Of a DNA stretch of 64,000 nucleotides, positions 8,146 through 18,277 are shown piece after piece. Position 1 is the first letter of the stretch. The number at the start of each line of letters is the position of its first letter. The notes under the pieces are model-generated. The model searched no databases. It had not been told where the DNA came from and worked only from the letters and a program-made list of their open reading frames with translations. Source of the DNA: Parasphingopyxis algicola (GTDB lineage Bacteria > Pseudomonadota > Alphaproteobacteria > Sphingomonadales > Sphingomonadaceae); the NCBI RefSeq assembly GCF_013378075.1, contig NZ_CP051131.1:3484501-3548500 (forward strand), read 5' to 3'. The translations under genes were made by a program, and so were the position numbers.

Positions 8146-9141
8146 CTATCGATCCATCCAGTCGGCCAGTTTCCCGGCTATGCCGTTGAAGGCATCCGCA
8201 CCCTTGCCGCTGCTGGCGGCCGGGGGAACACCCTCGTCCGAGGCAAGGCGGATATCGAGATCGAGCGGTATCCGGCCGAGGAAATCGAAACCGAGCTCCT
8301 GCGCGGCCGCTTCGGCGCCGCCGGTGCCGAACGGATCCGACACAGCGCCGCATTCGGGGCATTCGTAACCGGCCATATTCTCCACCAGGCCGACGATCGG
8401 CACACCGGCCTCTTCGAACAGATGGATCGCGCGACGCGCATCGATCAGCGCGAGATCCTGCGGCGTCGACACGATGATCGCGCCGGCGGGCTTGTATTTC
8501 TGGACCATCGTCAGCTGCACATCGCCGGTGCCGGGCGGCAAATCGATGATCAGCGTTTCGGTGTCGCCCCAATCCGCATCGATCAGCTGGCCGAGCGCAT
8601 TGCCCGCCATCGGTCCGCGCCATGCGATCGCCTGGCCGGGTTTGACGAGCTGCCCCATGCTCAGCATCGCGATGCCATATTCGGTCTGCACGGGCACGAG
8701 CTTCTTGTGCTCGTTCGCCGTCGGCTTGCGGTCTTCGGCGCCGAGCAGGCGCGGTTGGGACGGGCCGTATATGTCCGCATCGATCAACCCGACGCGCAGT
8801 CCGCGCCGTGCGAGCGCGATGGCGAGATTGGCCGACAGGGTGGACTTACCGACGCCGCCCTTGCCCGATCCGATCGCGATGATCCGGCGGGCCGTGCGTT
8901 TGCTCGTCATGGCGACGCGCACCTGGTCCACGCCCTCGACTGCGACCAGCTCGCGATTGATATCGGCCTCGAGAAGCGCCCGTTTGTCGACATTTATATC
9001 GGTTACGTCGAGAATGACGCTTGCGATCCCGTCGGCGAAGCGCGGCGCCGGAGCGCGACCTGAATCGATCAGGCCCTTGCCGGAGAGCGGGTCGGCGATG
9101 GCGTTGAGGGCGGCGGCGAGTTGGTCTGCGATGTCGGTCAT
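8146..9141 (-). CDS. apbC: Fe-S cluster carrier ATPase Mrp/ApbC
   Basis: A P-loop NTPase of about 331 residues that carries and delivers iron-sulfur clusters in the cytoplasm. It has an N-terminal MIP18/DUF59 segment, the deviant Walker A G-K-G-G-V-G-K-S-T near residue 104, the D-x-P-P-G-T-G-D motif and the C-x-x-C (Y-E-C-P-E-C-G) that holds the cluster at the dimer interface. An in-frame TTG lies three codons earlier (9150); the ATG at 9141 is preferred. It is divergent from hflK, a standard arrangement in sphingomonads. Confidence 0.93.
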   Translation of the reverse strand: MTDIADQLAAALNAIADPLSGKGLIDSGRAPAPRFADGIASVILDVTDINVDKRALLEADINRELVAVEGVDQVRVAMTSKRTARRIIAIGSGKGGVGKSTLSANLAIALARRGLRVGLIDADIYGPSQPRLLGAEDRKPTANEHKKLVPVQTEYGIAMLSMGQLVKPGQAIAWRGPMAGNALGQLIDADWGDTETLIIDLPPGTGDVQLTMVQKYKPAGAIIVSTPQDLALIDARRAIHLFEEAGVPIVGLVENMAGYECPECGAVSDPFGTGGAEAAAQELGFDFLGRIPLDLDIRLASDEGVPPAASSGKGADAFNGIAGKLADWMDR

Positions 9142-9211
9142 GCCGATCAAATAGGAAGCTCTTCACCAAATGACACTGTTTTTCCCGGAAAGGCTTCCTA
9201 TAAAGAGAGCT

Positions 9212-10345
9212 ATGAGCCTTTTTACCGGTGTAGGCGCGCGGATTGGCGCCATGTTGAACAGTGAGGGCCGTGGCCCTTGGGGGGGCCGCGGTAGCGGCGG
9301 ATCGGGCGGTAACGGCTCGGGTGGCGGGGGCGATGACGGCCCCAAAAACCCGTGGTCGCAACCGCCGCGCAAACGGCCGTCGGGCGGACAGTCCGGGCCG
9401 ACGGCGCTCGATGAACTCCTCAAACGCGGCCGCACGCAATGGGGCGGTGGCGGAGGCCGCGGTCCCGACCTGCCGACCTTTGGCGGCCGGCCGATCTGGT
9501 TCTGGGCGATTATCCTGCTGGTCGTCCTATGGATATTCTTTACCTCGTTCCATCTGGTCGGTCCGCAGGAACGCGGCGTTCTGACCCGCTTCGGCAATTA
9601 TGTGGGCACCTATCAGCCGGGCCCGAACTTCTCCTTCCCGGCGCCGATCGACCGGGTGCAGATCATCGATGTCGACAATATCCGCACGATCGATATCGGC
9701 GGCGGTGGCGAAAACGCCGAAAACCGGGTGCTGACCGGCGACCAGAATATCGTCGATCTCGCCTATCAGATTCGCTGGAACATCAAGGAGCCGCAGAACT
9801 ACCTGTTCCAGATCGTCGATCCCGAAGCGACGATCCGTGAGGTTGCCGAAAGCGCGATGCGCGCGGTGATGGCGCGGGTTACGCTCGACGATGCCATCGG
9901 CGCCGGCCGCGGCGAGATCGAGCAGCGGGTGCAGGTCCTGATGCAGGACCTGCTCGACGGCTATGGCGCCGGCGTGCTGGTGCAGGGCGTGGCGATCGAG
10001 GAGGCGGACCCGCCTTCGGCCGTGGAAGAGAGTTTCCGCCGCGTGTCGGCCGCCCAGCAGACCGCCCAGACCTATCTCAACAACGCCCGCGCTTATGCGC
10101 AGCAGCTGACCGCGCGTGCCCAGGGTGAATCGGCGGCTTTCACGCGCGTCTACGAAGAATATCGTCTGGCGCCCGAAGTGACGCGGCGGCGCATGTATTA
10201 CGAAACCATGGAGCGGATCCTGGCCAGCGTGAACATCACGATCGTCGAGGCCGACGGCATTACCCCCTATCTGCCGCTGCCCGAAGTGCAGCGCCGGGTG
10301 CGCCAGCAGGCGACGCCGGTTCCTGATGCGGGAGACGCGCAATGA
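9212..10345 (+). CDS. hflK: FtsH protease modulator HflK
   Basis: A 377-residue SPFH/band-7 membrane protein that with HflC forms the large periplasmic cage around FtsH. The first about 90 residues are Gly/Pro-rich and disordered (runs of G-G-S-G), then one membrane segment (about 98-117), then the band-7 domain beginning V-G-P-Q-E-R-G-V and a C-terminal helix. The start at 9212 follows AAAGAGAG; an ATG at 9170 is in frame but lacks this site. It overlaps hflC by ATGA. Confidence 0.93.
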   Translation: MSLFTGVGARIGAMLNSEGRGPWGGRGSGGSGGNGSGGGGDDGPKNPWSQPPRKRPSGGQSGPTALDELLKRGRTQWGGGGGRGPDLPTFGGRPIWFWAIILLVVLWIFFTSFHLVGPQERGVLTRFGNYVGTYQPGPNFSFPAPIDRVQIIDVDNIRTIDIGGGGENAENRVLTGDQNIVDLAYQIRWNIKEPQNYLFQIVDPEATIREVAESAMRAVMARVTLDDAIGAGRGEIEQRVQVLMQDLLDGYGAGVLVQGVAIEEADPPSAVEESFRRVSAAQQTAQTYLNNARAYAQQLTARAQGESAAFTRVYEEYRLAPEVTRRRMYYETMERILASVNITIVEADGITPYLPLPEVQRRVRQQATPVPDAGDAQ

Positions 10346-11214
10346 GCATTGCAAGCCGCGTAGCGCGCAATCCGATCGCCTATGCCGTTCTCGGCGTCGT
10401 GATCCTGGTGACCATTTTCAGCGCCTTTTCCATCGTGCCGGAAACCCGTCAGGCGGTGATCGTCCGGTTCGGCGAGCCCGATCGGATCGTCAATCGCTAT
10501 CAGCCGGGTGAGACGTTCGGATCCGGCAGCGCGGGCCTGATGGCGCATATTCCGTTCATAGATCAGGTCGTGTGGATCGACCGGCGGATCCAGAATGTCG
10601 AAATGGAGCGGCAACAGGTGCTGTCGACCGATCAGCTTCGGCTGCAGGTCGACGCGTTCGCCCGCTACCGGATCGTCGATCCGCTGCAAATGTACATTTC
10701 TGCGCGGACCGAGGACCGGGTCAGCGAAGCGCTGCGGCCGATCCTGGCCTCGTCGCTGAGGAACGAGCTCGGCCGTCGGCCCTTCGCGGCATTGCTCAGC
10801 CCCGAACGCGGCCAGGTGATGCAGAATATCCGGGAGAGCCTGAACCTCGCGGCGCGCCAATATGGCGCGGAGATCGTCGATGTGCGGATCAAGCGGGCCG
10901 ATCTTCCCGAAGGCCAGCCGCTGGAATCGGCCTATCGCCGGATGCGTTCGGCGCGCGAACAGGAAGCGCTGACCATCGAGGCGCAAGGCGCGAAACAGGC
11001 GCAGATCATCCGGGCCGAAGCCGACGCGGAAGCCGCGCGCACCTATGCCGAGGCGTTCGGCGCCGATCCGGCTTTCTACGATTTCTACCGGGCGATGGAG
11101 TCCTATCGGGCGACGTTCGGGATCGACCGGCCGGCGGGCCCCGATGACGGCGAGGCGGCGATCGTGATGTCGCCGGACAACGAATATCTGCGTCAATTCC
11201 GTGGACAGCGCTGA
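10342..11214 (+). CDS. hflC: FtsH protease modulator HflC
   Basis: A 290-residue partner of HflK: one N-terminal membrane segment (about 11-33, ..A-V-L-G-V-V-I-L-V-T-I-F..), an SPFH domain starting V-P-E-T-R-Q-A-V-I-V-R-F, and a helical region rich in Ala/Glu/Arg (about 180-250). It is translationally coupled to hflK through a 4-base overlap. The Deg-type protease gene follows after 110 bases, putting membrane and periplasmic quality-control functions together. Confidence 0.93.
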   Translation: MSIASRVARNPIAYAVLGVVILVTIFSAFSIVPETRQAVIVRFGEPDRIVNRYQPGETFGSGSAGLMAHIPFIDQVVWIDRRIQNVEMERQQVLSTDQLRLQVDAFARYRIVDPLQMYISARTEDRVSEALRPILASSLRNELGRRPFAALLSPERGQVMQNIRESLNLAARQYGAEIVDVRIKRADLPEGQPLESAYRRMRSAREQEALTIEAQGAKQAQIIRAEADAEAARTYAEAFGADPAFYDFYRAMESYRATFGIDRPAGPDDGEAAIVMSPDNEYLRQFRGQR

Positions 11215-11324
11215 CAGTTCGACGAACGGCAGCGCCGTCCCCTATGTTCAATATGTGTTAAGACGCTATTCCGCAGCTAACAGACAGGTGTCGTAAACGG
11301 ATACAGCGAAGAGATTGGAGAATT

Positions 11325-12887
11325 ATGGCCGTGCGTTACGCTTATGCGATTACAGGAATTCTATTGGCCGGGGGCACAGCAGCGACGCTGACGCTGCAGC
11401 AGCCGGTCGGAGCCCAGGTCGCGCAGAATGCTCCTGCCGCCATGCCCCAGGTCAGCGCGCCGGGGAGTTTTGCCGATCTGACGGAACGGCTCGCGCCCGC
11501 CGTCGTCAATATCTCGACCACGCAGACGATAGAGGTGCAGCGCCGCAACCCCTTTGCCGGCAGCCCGTTCGACGATTTTTTCCGGCAATTTGGTCAGCGT
11601 GGTCGCGAAAACGGTCCGATCACGCGCGAAGCGACGTCGCTCGGCTCCGGTTTCATCATTTCCGCCGACGGCTATGTGGTTACCAACAACCATGTGATTT
11701 CAGCCCGCGGCCGCAACGGACAGCCCGGTACCGATCCTGTGGATACGATCACGGTGACCCTGTCGGATCGTACGGAGTATGAGGCCCGGATCGTGGGCCG
11801 CGATCCGTCGTCCGATCTGGCCGTGCTGAAAATCGACGGAAACAATCTTCCGTTCGTCCAGTTCGGCGATTCGGACGACCTGCGCGTCGGCGACTGGGTA
11901 TTGGCGATCGGCAATCCCTTCGGTCTGGGGGGCACGGTAACCGCCGGTATCGTTTCGGCCTTGCAGCGGACGATCGGGCAAGGCGGCGCCTATGACCGCT
12001 ATATCCAGACCGATGCCTCCATCAACCAGGGTAACTCGGGCGGCCCGATGTTCGATATCGAGGGCAATGTCGTCGGCATCAACAGCGCGATCTTCTCGCC
12101 GACGGGCGGCAATGTCGGTATCGGCTTTGCCATTCCCGCGTCCGAGGCCCGTCCGATTGTCGAGACGCTGCAGCGCGGCGAGCGCGTCCAGCGCGGCTAT
12201 CTGGGCGTGTCGATCCAGCCTCTGGGCGACGATATTGCCGATTCCCTCGGCCTGCCGCGCAACCGCGGTGAGATCGTCGCGCGTGTCGAGCCCGGCGAAG
12301 CCGCCGAACGTGCAGGCATTCGCCAGGGCGATGTGATCGTGAGCGTCAATGGCCGCGACGTGACGCCCGACGAGACCCTGTCTTATATTGTCGCCAATCT
12401 GTCGGTCGGATCGCGGGTGCCGATCGTCCTTATCCGCGATGGTGAACGCATTCGTGTGACCGCGACGATGGGCGAACGCCCGACCGATGAAGAGCTTCTG
12501 CGGCGTGCGCAGGAGGGCCAGGAGGAAGACGAAGGCCTGGAAGAGCCCACCAAGGAAGATCCGGGCAGCGATGAATCCGAAGCGACGATGGACGCGATCG
12601 GCATCGGCTTCCAGACCCTGACGCCGCAGATTGCACGCCAGCTCGGCATTGACAGCGGCGTGCGCGGGTTGGTCGTGAACCAGGTCGATCCGTCGAGCGA
12701 CGCTGCGCAAAAGGGCATCCGCCGCGGCGACGTGGTTCTGTCGATCAACCGGACGGCAACGCTCGAGCCAGGGGATGCGGTGCGTGTCATCAGCCAGGCG
12801 CAAAGGGCCGACCGCAGTTCGGTGCTGCTGCTGCGCCAGCGCGGCAACTCCATTCCGCTCTATATCGGCGTGGACATCATCGAATAA
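11325..12887 (+). CDS. degP: Periplasmic serine protease, Do/DegP family
   Basis: A 520-residue trypsin-like protease/chaperone of the envelope. A signal peptide covers about residues 1-31 (cleavage near V-G-A-Q-V). The catalytic triad is H123 (V-T-N-N-H-V), D164 (S-S-D-L-A-V) and S238 (G-N-S-G-G-P). Two PDZ domains follow (about 285-375 and 430-515), separated by an acidic linker rich in Glu/Asp near 395-425. The start follows GGAGAATT. A GC-rich inverted repeat (CCCCGCCG/CGGCGGGG) lies directly after the stop but has no T-run. Confidence 0.93.
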   Translation: MAVRYAYAITGILLAGGTAATLTLQQPVGAQVAQNAPAAMPQVSAPGSFADLTERLAPAVVNISTTQTIEVQRRNPFAGSPFDDFFRQFGQRGRENGPITREATSLGSGFIISADGYVVTNNHVISARGRNGQPGTDPVDTITVTLSDRTEYEARIVGRDPSSDLAVLKIDGNNLPFVQFGDSDDLRVGDWVLAIGNPFGLGGTVTAGIVSALQRTIGQGGAYDRYIQTDASINQGNSGGPMFDIEGNVVGINSAIFSPTGGNVGIGFAIPASEARPIVETLQRGERVQRGYLGVSIQPLGDDIADSLGLPRNRGEIVARVEPGEAAERAGIRQGDVIVSVNGRDVTPDETLSYIVANLSVGSRVPIVLIRDGERIRVTATMGERPTDEELLRRAQEGQEEDEGLEEPTKEDPGSDESEATMDAIGIGFQTLTPQIARQLGIDSGVRGLVVNQVDPSSDAAQKGIRRGDVVLSINRTATLEPGDAVRVISQAQRADRSSVLLLRQRGNSIPLYIGVDIIE

Positions 12888-13001
12888 GGCTTACGGCCCC
12901 GCCGGCGGGATATCGGCGGGGCGTGTCAGTCGCACGGTTGCGCGGCTTGCATCGCCAATCTGGCCGTCTATCGTTTCCCGAGATTCGAAGGGGGCGTATC
13001 G

Positions 13002-14594
13002 ATGGATGAATCGGCTGGTATCTTTCTCGGCAAGGGCGGCGGCGAAAAACAGTATCTGAACCTCGCCCGCGCCAACCGGCACGGCCTTATCGCCGGTGCG
13101 ACCGGAACCGGGAAGACCGTGACGGTTCAGGGGCTCGCGGAGAGCTTCTCGCGTGCCGGCGTTCCCGTGTTCGTCGCCGATGTGAAGGGCGATCTGTCCG
13201 GTGTGGCGATGCCGGGGAGCGAGGATTTCAAGCATCATGACAAGCTGATCGAACGGGCCGAGGAGATCGGTCTCGAAGACTATCGCTATGCGGACAGTCC
13301 GACCATCTTCTGGGATCTGTACGGCCAGAAGGGCCACCCGATCCGCACCACCATCAGCGAGATGGGGCCGTTGCTGCTCGGCCGGCTGATGGACCTGTCG
13401 GATGCGCAGCAGGGCGTGCTCGAGATCGCTTTCCGGTTCGCCGATGACGAAGGCATGCTGCTGCTCGATCTCGAAGACCTCCAGGCGATGATGGTGGCGA
13501 CGGCGGAACATGCCAAAGAGCTGTCCGCCCAATATGGCAATGTTTCGAAGCAAAGCGTTGGCGCGATCCAGCGCAAACTGTTGCAGCTCGACAATCAGGG
13601 CGCAGCGGAATTTTTCGGCGAGCCGGCGCTCGACATCGACGATTTCTTCCGCAGCGATGGCCATGATCGCGGTTTCGTGAATATATTGATGGCTGAAAAG
13701 CTGATGGAGAATCCGAAGCTTTACGCCACATTCCTGCTCTGGCTGATGAGCGAATTGTTCGAAGCGATGCCGGAGGTCGGGGATCCGGACAAGCCCAGGC
13801 TCGTCTTCTTTTTCGACGAAGCGCATCTGCTGTTCGACGACGCCCCCAAGGCGCTTCAGGACAAGATCGAACAGGTCGTGCGGCTGATCCGGTCCAAGGG
13901 TATCGGCGTTTACTTCATCACCCAGAATCCGATCGACATTCCCGAGGAGGTGGGCGGACAGCTCGGCAATCGCGTCCAGCATGCATTGCGCGCCTTCACG
14001 CCGCGCGACAAGCGGGCGATCAAGGCGGCTGCCGAGACGTTCCGCATCAATCCCGATCTCGACGTCGAAACGGCCATTACCGAGCTCAAGGTCGGCGAGG
14101 CCCTGATCTCGACCTTGATGGAGGATGGCGCGCCGTCGCCAGTAGAGCGCACGCTGATCCGGCCGCCGCGTTCGCGGATGGGGCCGATCTCGACCGGCGA
14201 AAGGGCCGCGATCATCGCCGCCTCGCCGATCGGCGATATCTATGCCGAGCGCGTGGATCGCGAGTCCGCTGCCGAGGTGCTCGAGCAGAAGGCGCAGGAT
14301 GCAGCGGAGACCGCGAAGGAAGTCGAGGAAAAGGGCGAGAAGGCCGTGCGCCAGCGCCCCCGCCGGAGCAAATCGCTATGGGCCAGGGTCGGGCGCGCCG
14401 CTGCCGGCGCCGCCGCAGCTTCGGCCGGCGCTGCGCTGGGCCGCCGGATGTCGGGACGGACGAGCCGCGCCAATCCGACCGCATCGGCGGCAAGCGCCGC
14501 CGGCAGCACGATCGGCAATGAAATCGGCCGTGCGATCGGCGTGCCGGGTGTCGGCCGCTTCGTGCGCGGCGTGCTCGGCGGATTGTTGCGCTAG
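13002..14594 (+). CDS. HerA/VirB4-type ATPase, DUF853 (YjgR family)
   Basis: A 530-residue P-loop ATPase of the DUF853/YjgR family. Walker A is G-A-T-G-T-G-K-T at residues 32-39, Walker B is L-V-F-F-F-D-E-A-H near 266-274, and an F-I-T-Q-N-P sensor-like motif lies near 305. The last about 90 residues are Arg/Ala/Gly-rich with a Gly-zipper-like tail. Despite similarity to DNA-translocating HerA, no nuclease partner (NurA) is adjacent and the role of the family is unsettled. Its TAG overlaps the stop of the convergent thioesterase gene at CTAG. Confidence 0.88.
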   Translation: MDESAGIFLGKGGGEKQYLNLARANRHGLIAGATGTGKTVTVQGLAESFSRAGVPVFVADVKGDLSGVAMPGSEDFKHHDKLIERAEEIGLEDYRYADSPTIFWDLYGQKGHPIRTTISEMGPLLLGRLMDLSDAQQGVLEIAFRFADDEGMLLLDLEDLQAMMVATAEHAKELSAQYGNVSKQSVGAIQRKLLQLDNQGAAEFFGEPALDIDDFFRSDGHDRGFVNILMAEKLMENPKLYATFLLWLMSELFEAMPEVGDPDKPRLVFFFDEAHLLFDDAPKALQDKIEQVVRLIRSKGIGVYFITQNPIDIPEEVGGQLGNRVQHALRAFTPRDKRAIKAAAETFRINPDLDVETAITELKVGEALISTLMEDGAPSPVERTLIRPPRSRMGPISTGERAAIIAASPIGDIYAERVDRESAAEVLEQKAQDAAETAKEVEEKGEKAVRQRPRRSKSLWARVGRAAAGAAAASAGAALGRRMSGRTSRANPTASAASAAGSTIGNEIGRAIGVPGVGRFVRGVLGGLLR

Positions 14595-15007
14595 CGCTCG
14601 TCCTTGCCGGGCAGGAACAAGGCGGCGATTTCTTCGGCGATGCGGGCCGGGCGCAACGTTTCCGCGTCGATACAGCACCAGCGCGACTTCACTTCGGCCA
14701 GCACTTCTTCGCCGCGCTTGATCACCGTATCGTAGAAGGCGCTTGCGCCCTGCACCTTTTCGACGACCACGGAGGCGATGACCGTGTCGTTCAAAAAGGC
14801 CGGCTTGCGATAGGTGATCTCATGCTTGAGCGCGACCCAGAGATGCTCGGCGACGGCCTGGGGCGGCGCAATCTTCTGCCAATGGGCGAGCACGGCTTCC
14901 TGCACCCAGTTGAGATAATTGGCGTTGTTCACATGGCCCATGAAATCGATGTCGTCGGCATCGACGGCGATCGGATGGTCGTGGCGGGGCAAGGCGGTGT
15001 CGGTCAC
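14591..15007 (-). CDS. Acyl-CoA thioesterase, 4HBT/hot-dog family
   Basis: A 138-residue single-domain hot-dog protein. The 4-hydroxybenzoyl-CoA-thioesterase signature [13 protein letters not shown] is at about residues 19-31; the Asp at its start is the usual catalytic residue. Related FadM/YbgC enzymes hydrolyse medium or long acyl-CoAs in the cytoplasm; the substrate here is unknown. It is convergent with the DUF853 gene, sharing the palindromic CTAG. Confidence 0.87.
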   Translation of the reverse strand: MTDTALPRHDHPIAVDADDIDFMGHVNNANYLNWVQEAVLAHWQKIAPPQAVAEHLWVALKHEITYRKPAFLNDTVIASVVVEKVQGASAFYDTVIKRGEEVLAEVKSRWCCIDAETLRPARIAEEIAALFLPGKDER

Positions 15008-15225
15008 GGTGGCGCTACTCGGTTACGGTGGATTTCATTCTATAGCTTACAATCATGTCAGTAAAGCGACGATGAACGCGTGGCGCCGGTTCTCCGATAC
15101 GGAGCGGGCCGGTGCTGCGCCCTATCGGAAATCATGCTATCGTCCGCTGCATTGAGCCATCTTCGGGGCGCATGAATCGGTTGACCGGCGGCGAGCGCCA
15201 TCGGGCAGGATCATGGGAGAGGGCG

Positions 15226-16737
15226 ATGACGCACAAATTTGTCGATCTGCGCAAAGACGGAAAACACACGCATCTATACGATGCCATCGACGGCAAGAAG
15301 GTCCGCGAGGTGCTGTGGGGCGACTGGCTGACGATAGACGGGCCGCCGAGCCAAGGCTGGCAGAAAGTGATCTGGTCGCCGAATAATCCCCGATACCGCC
15401 GCGAACTGTTCATCCCCGAAGACCATCTCAGCGATCATCGGCCGCTGGAAATCATCTTTCTCGATGTCGGGCAGGGAGACGGCGCGGTGCTGATCACGCC
15501 CGAGACCGACCAGGACGAGCGGGTGCTGGTGATCGATGCGGGCATCGACGACAATATGCACCGGTTCCTGCGCAAGCGGTTCGGCGGCTATCGCGACCTT
15601 CATTTCGATGCGGCGGTCCTCACCCATCCGGACCAGGATCATTATGGCGGATTCAGGCCGATCTTCGACGATCCCGATTTCCGCTTCAAAAACCTCTACC
15701 ATAACGGGCTGATCGAACGCGCCGTCTCGGGCAGTTTCGTAAAGATCGGCGGGAAAACGCGCGATCCGGTCGCACGGCGCAGCTATGTGACCGATATCCG
15801 TTCGGACCGGAACAGTATCGCCGCGCTCTATCCGCAGGGCGCGCCGATCGACGACTACGAGTTCCCGCCGCTCATGCGATCGGCGCTTGCGATGCAGGGA
15901 CTCGAATTCGCGATGCTTTCCACCGAGCATGGTGTGCTCGAGCACGGCAAGCGGTACGTGCCCGGTTTCGCGCCGTCCGATGCACATCCCTATCAGATCG
16001 AGATATTGGCGCCGGTCTGCGAGTTCGACGGCAATGGCGATCCGCGCCTGCGTGTGCTCGGTAGCAGTTATGGCAAGACCAAGAACGGCCATTCGGTAAT
16101 ATTGCGGCTTCGCTACAAGGAATTTTCGGTGCTGTTCGGCGGCGATCTCAACAAGGCCGCCGAAAAATTCCTGCTCACCCATTATGCCGGGATCGAGGGT
16201 TTTCCGGACAAGGGCACGCAGGACTATGGCGACATGGTCGAGGATGCGGCCGCCCATTGGCGGTCGGATATCATGAAAGTCTGCCACCATGGCGCGGCCG
16301 ATGTAACGGACGCCTTTCTCGAAACGGTCAATCCGGCCTGCTTCATCATCTCGTCGGGCGACGAGGAGGGGCATGTCCATCCGCGGCCTGACCTGCTCGG
16401 CCGGCTGGGAAGGTTCGGGCGCGGCAAGGCGCCGGTGCTGCTGTCGACCGAGTTGCAGCGCTCGAGCCGCGAGAAGGAGGACGAGAAGATCGTCGACCGG
16501 ATTCGCCGCACGATCGAGAAGACGGGTAACGGGCTGACCGAAAACCAGCAGGAAAAGCTGCGCGACGACGTGACGAAGCTCGCCCGGGTCAATGTCGATG
16601 TCTATGGCGCCATCTACCTCAAATCGGACGGCGAACGGCTGATCACCGCGTTCAAGATCGAGCAGCCGTCGATGAACAAGCGCTGGTTCTGGTTCGAATA
16701 CCGGTTCGATTCGCGCGGCAGGCTCAGCGTCGTCTGA
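15226..16737 (+). CDS. SH3-like domain plus metallo-beta-lactamase (ComEC-type) protein
   Basis: A 503-residue protein from the ATG at 15226 with GAGAGGG upstream. Residues 10-70 read like a bacterial SH3 barrel (G-D-W-L-T-I near 32-37, G-W-Q-K-V-I-W near 44-50, L-F-I-P near 61-64). Residues 76-400 are a metallo-beta-lactamase domain of the kind found at the end of ComEC: F-L-D-V-G-Q-G-D-G near 78-86, T-H-P-D-Q-D-H-Y-G-G at 133-142, and a later V-C-H-H-G. There is no signal peptide and no membrane segment, so it is probably cytosolic. Substrate unknown; nucleic acid or a small phosphodiester are possible. It stands alone between divergent and convergent neighbours. Confidence 0.82.
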   Translation: MTHKFVDLRKDGKHTHLYDAIDGKKVREVLWGDWLTIDGPPSQGWQKVIWSPNNPRYRRELFIPEDHLSDHRPLEIIFLDVGQGDGAVLITPETDQDERVLVIDAGIDDNMHRFLRKRFGGYRDLHFDAAVLTHPDQDHYGGFRPIFDDPDFRFKNLYHNGLIERAVSGSFVKIGGKTRDPVARRSYVTDIRSDRNSIAALYPQGAPIDDYEFPPLMRSALAMQGLEFAMLSTEHGVLEHGKRYVPGFAPSDAHPYQIEILAPVCEFDGNGDPRLRVLGSSYGKTKNGHSVILRLRYKEFSVLFGGDLNKAAEKFLLTHYAGIEGFPDKGTQDYGDMVEDAAAHWRSDIMKVCHHGAADVTDAFLETVNPACFIISSGDEEGHVHPRPDLLGRLGRFGRGKAPVLLSTELQRSSREKEDEKIVDRIRRTIEKTGNGLTENQQEKLRDDVTKLARVNVDVYGAIYLKSDGERLITAFKIEQPSMNKRWFWFEYRFDSRGRLSVV

Positions 16738-16738
16738 G

Positions 16739-17827
16739 CTAGTCGGACTGGCTGAGGATGTGATGTTCGAACCTGACCCGCCGGGGCAGCTCGAAATCGC
16801 GAAAGCCCGCTCCATCGACTTGGTCCAGCAGCGCGTCCGCGGCCGCTTTGTCGCGCCCGTGAAGCGCGCGATAGAAATCGAGCGGCCGCTGGAGCATCCA
16901 CAGGTTGAAGGTCATGGCGGCACGCTGGCCCGTCTTCCCGCCGATCGCAAAGTCCACAAAGCCGACTGCGCGCGGAACGTCGGCATCGGGATTGGCGTCC
17001 GCCCAGCCGGCATAGGCGATGGCCACCGATTGAAGATGTGGCACATGCTCGGTCATGATCCGCTTGAGGATCGGAAGGAGCGTATCCGGGATCGCGTCGT
17101 CTGCGAGGAATTCACCGGACAATGGCGTCTCTACATCGATCATCCGTTCCACCCAGCGCGCGACATTCGGCGCCAGCCTCTTCATCAGCTTGCCCGATTC
17201 CGGGTCGCGATAGAGATGCGCATAGAGCGGGCCGATCAGGCCATAGTCGCCGATCGAGGGGCGGGAGCCGAGCAGATAGTCATGCGCCGCGAAATGGGTA
17301 TCGAGCCCGGACAGCAGGCCTTCATAACTCGCCTCGACGCCGGGAATGGTGTCGGGCGTAATACCGAGCGCGGGGATGAATCCCTTGAAGCGGGCGCCGT
17401 TCTCGCGGCCCTTGGCATCCTGTTCTTCCGGCGTCCCGTCGGGCAGGGCGACCTTGCCGAACTCGCCATAGACCCAGTCTTCGTTATAGTTCCAGCGATA
17501 GTGCATCGCCGGGATCACCAGCCATTCGTCGCCATAGAGTTCGAACAGCAAGGCGACCATCCTTTGCACGGGGCCGTCGGGATAGACGGACGGGCCGTCC
17601 GTCCGCTCCTCGAAATGGTCGATGATGCAGGTCGTATCCTGCAGGATCGTCCCGTCGTCGGTCTCGACGACCGGCATGACCGGCCGCCCGACATTGGGGA
17701 TGATCACGCCCTTCATGATATCGGGCGTCGGCAGCACCTCGCGATAGTCGATGGCTTTCCAGTCCAGATAGGCGCGGGCCTTTCCCGAATAGAGCGAAAG
17801 CGGGGCGCCGTAGAGGATATGGGTCAT
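16739..17827 (-). CDS. Glutathione S-transferase family protein, long form
   Basis: A 362-residue protein. Residues 1-80 form a thioredoxin-like GST N domain (L-Y-G-A-P-L-S-L-Y-S-G-K; P-V-M-P-V-V-E near 50-56; D-T-T-C-I-I-D-H near 64-71). The C-terminal part is helical and about twice the usual GST length, with extra sequence in 200-360, so it belongs to an extended subgroup. Substrate not predictable. It starts 3 bases after the queF stop, so the two form one operon. Its stop is one base from the stop of the convergent metallo-beta-lactamase gene. Confidence 0.85.
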   Translation of the reverse strand: MTHILYGAPLSLYSGKARAYLDWKAIDYREVLPTPDIMKGVIIPNVGRPVMPVVETDDGTILQDTTCIIDHFEERTDGPSVYPDGPVQRMVALLFELYGDEWLVIPAMHYRWNYNEDWVYGEFGKVALPDGTPEEQDAKGRENGARFKGFIPALGITPDTIPGVEASYEGLLSGLDTHFAAHDYLLGSRPSIGDYGLIGPLYAHLYRDPESGKLMKRLAPNVARWVERMIDVETPLSGEFLADDAIPDTLLPILKRIMTEHVPHLQSVAIAYAGWADANPDADVPRAVGFVDFAIGGKTGQRAAMTFNLWMLQRPLDFYRALHGRDKAAADALLDQVDGAGFRDFELPRRVRFEHHILSQSD

Positions 17828-17830
17828 CGC

Positions 17831-18277
17831 TCAGCCGCGTCCGCGATAGGGGGCCACGCCCTGGTCGGGGAGCCACAGGCCCTCCGGCGGTGGACCCGAC
17901 TGCCAGAAGACGTCGATCGGGATGCCGCCGCGCGGATACCAGTAGCCGCCGATCCGCAGCCATTGCGGCTGCATCTCTTCCGTCAGGCGCTTGCCAATGC
18001 CGACCGTACAATCTTCGTGGAATGCCTGATGGTTACGGAAGCTTCCGAGAAACAGTTTTAAAGATTTGCTCTCAACGATGGTCTCGCCCGGGGCATAGTC
18101 GATCACGAGATGTGCGAAGTCGGGTTGGCCCGTGACCGGGCACAGCGAGGTAAATTCCGGGGCGGCGAAGCGCACGAGATAAAGCTCGCCCGGCCGGGGG
18201 TTCGGGACGTAATCGAGCGTTGCCTCTGCGGGCGAGGACGGGAGCTCGGACGTCTTGCCGAGATGCGTGGGTTCCAT
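17831..18277 (-). CDS. queF: NADPH-dependent 7-cyano-7-deazaguanine reductase
   Basis: A 148-residue unimodular QueF that reduces preQ0 to preQ1 with NADPH in queuosine tRNA modification. The thioimide-forming cysteine is C46 (S-L-C-P-V-T-G), with D53 as general acid and the QueF motif E69-S-K-S-L-K. Length and motifs fit the family fully. It is first in an operon with the GST gene. No other queuosine genes are in the window. Confidence 0.95.
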   Translation of the reverse strand: MEPTHLGKTSELPSSPAEATLDYVPNPRPGELYLVRFAAPEFTSLCPVTGQPDFAHLVIDYAPGETIVESKSLKLFLGSFRNHQAFHEDCTVGIGKRLTEEMQPQWLRIGGYWYPRGGIPIDVFWQSGPPPEGLWLPDQGVAPYRGRG

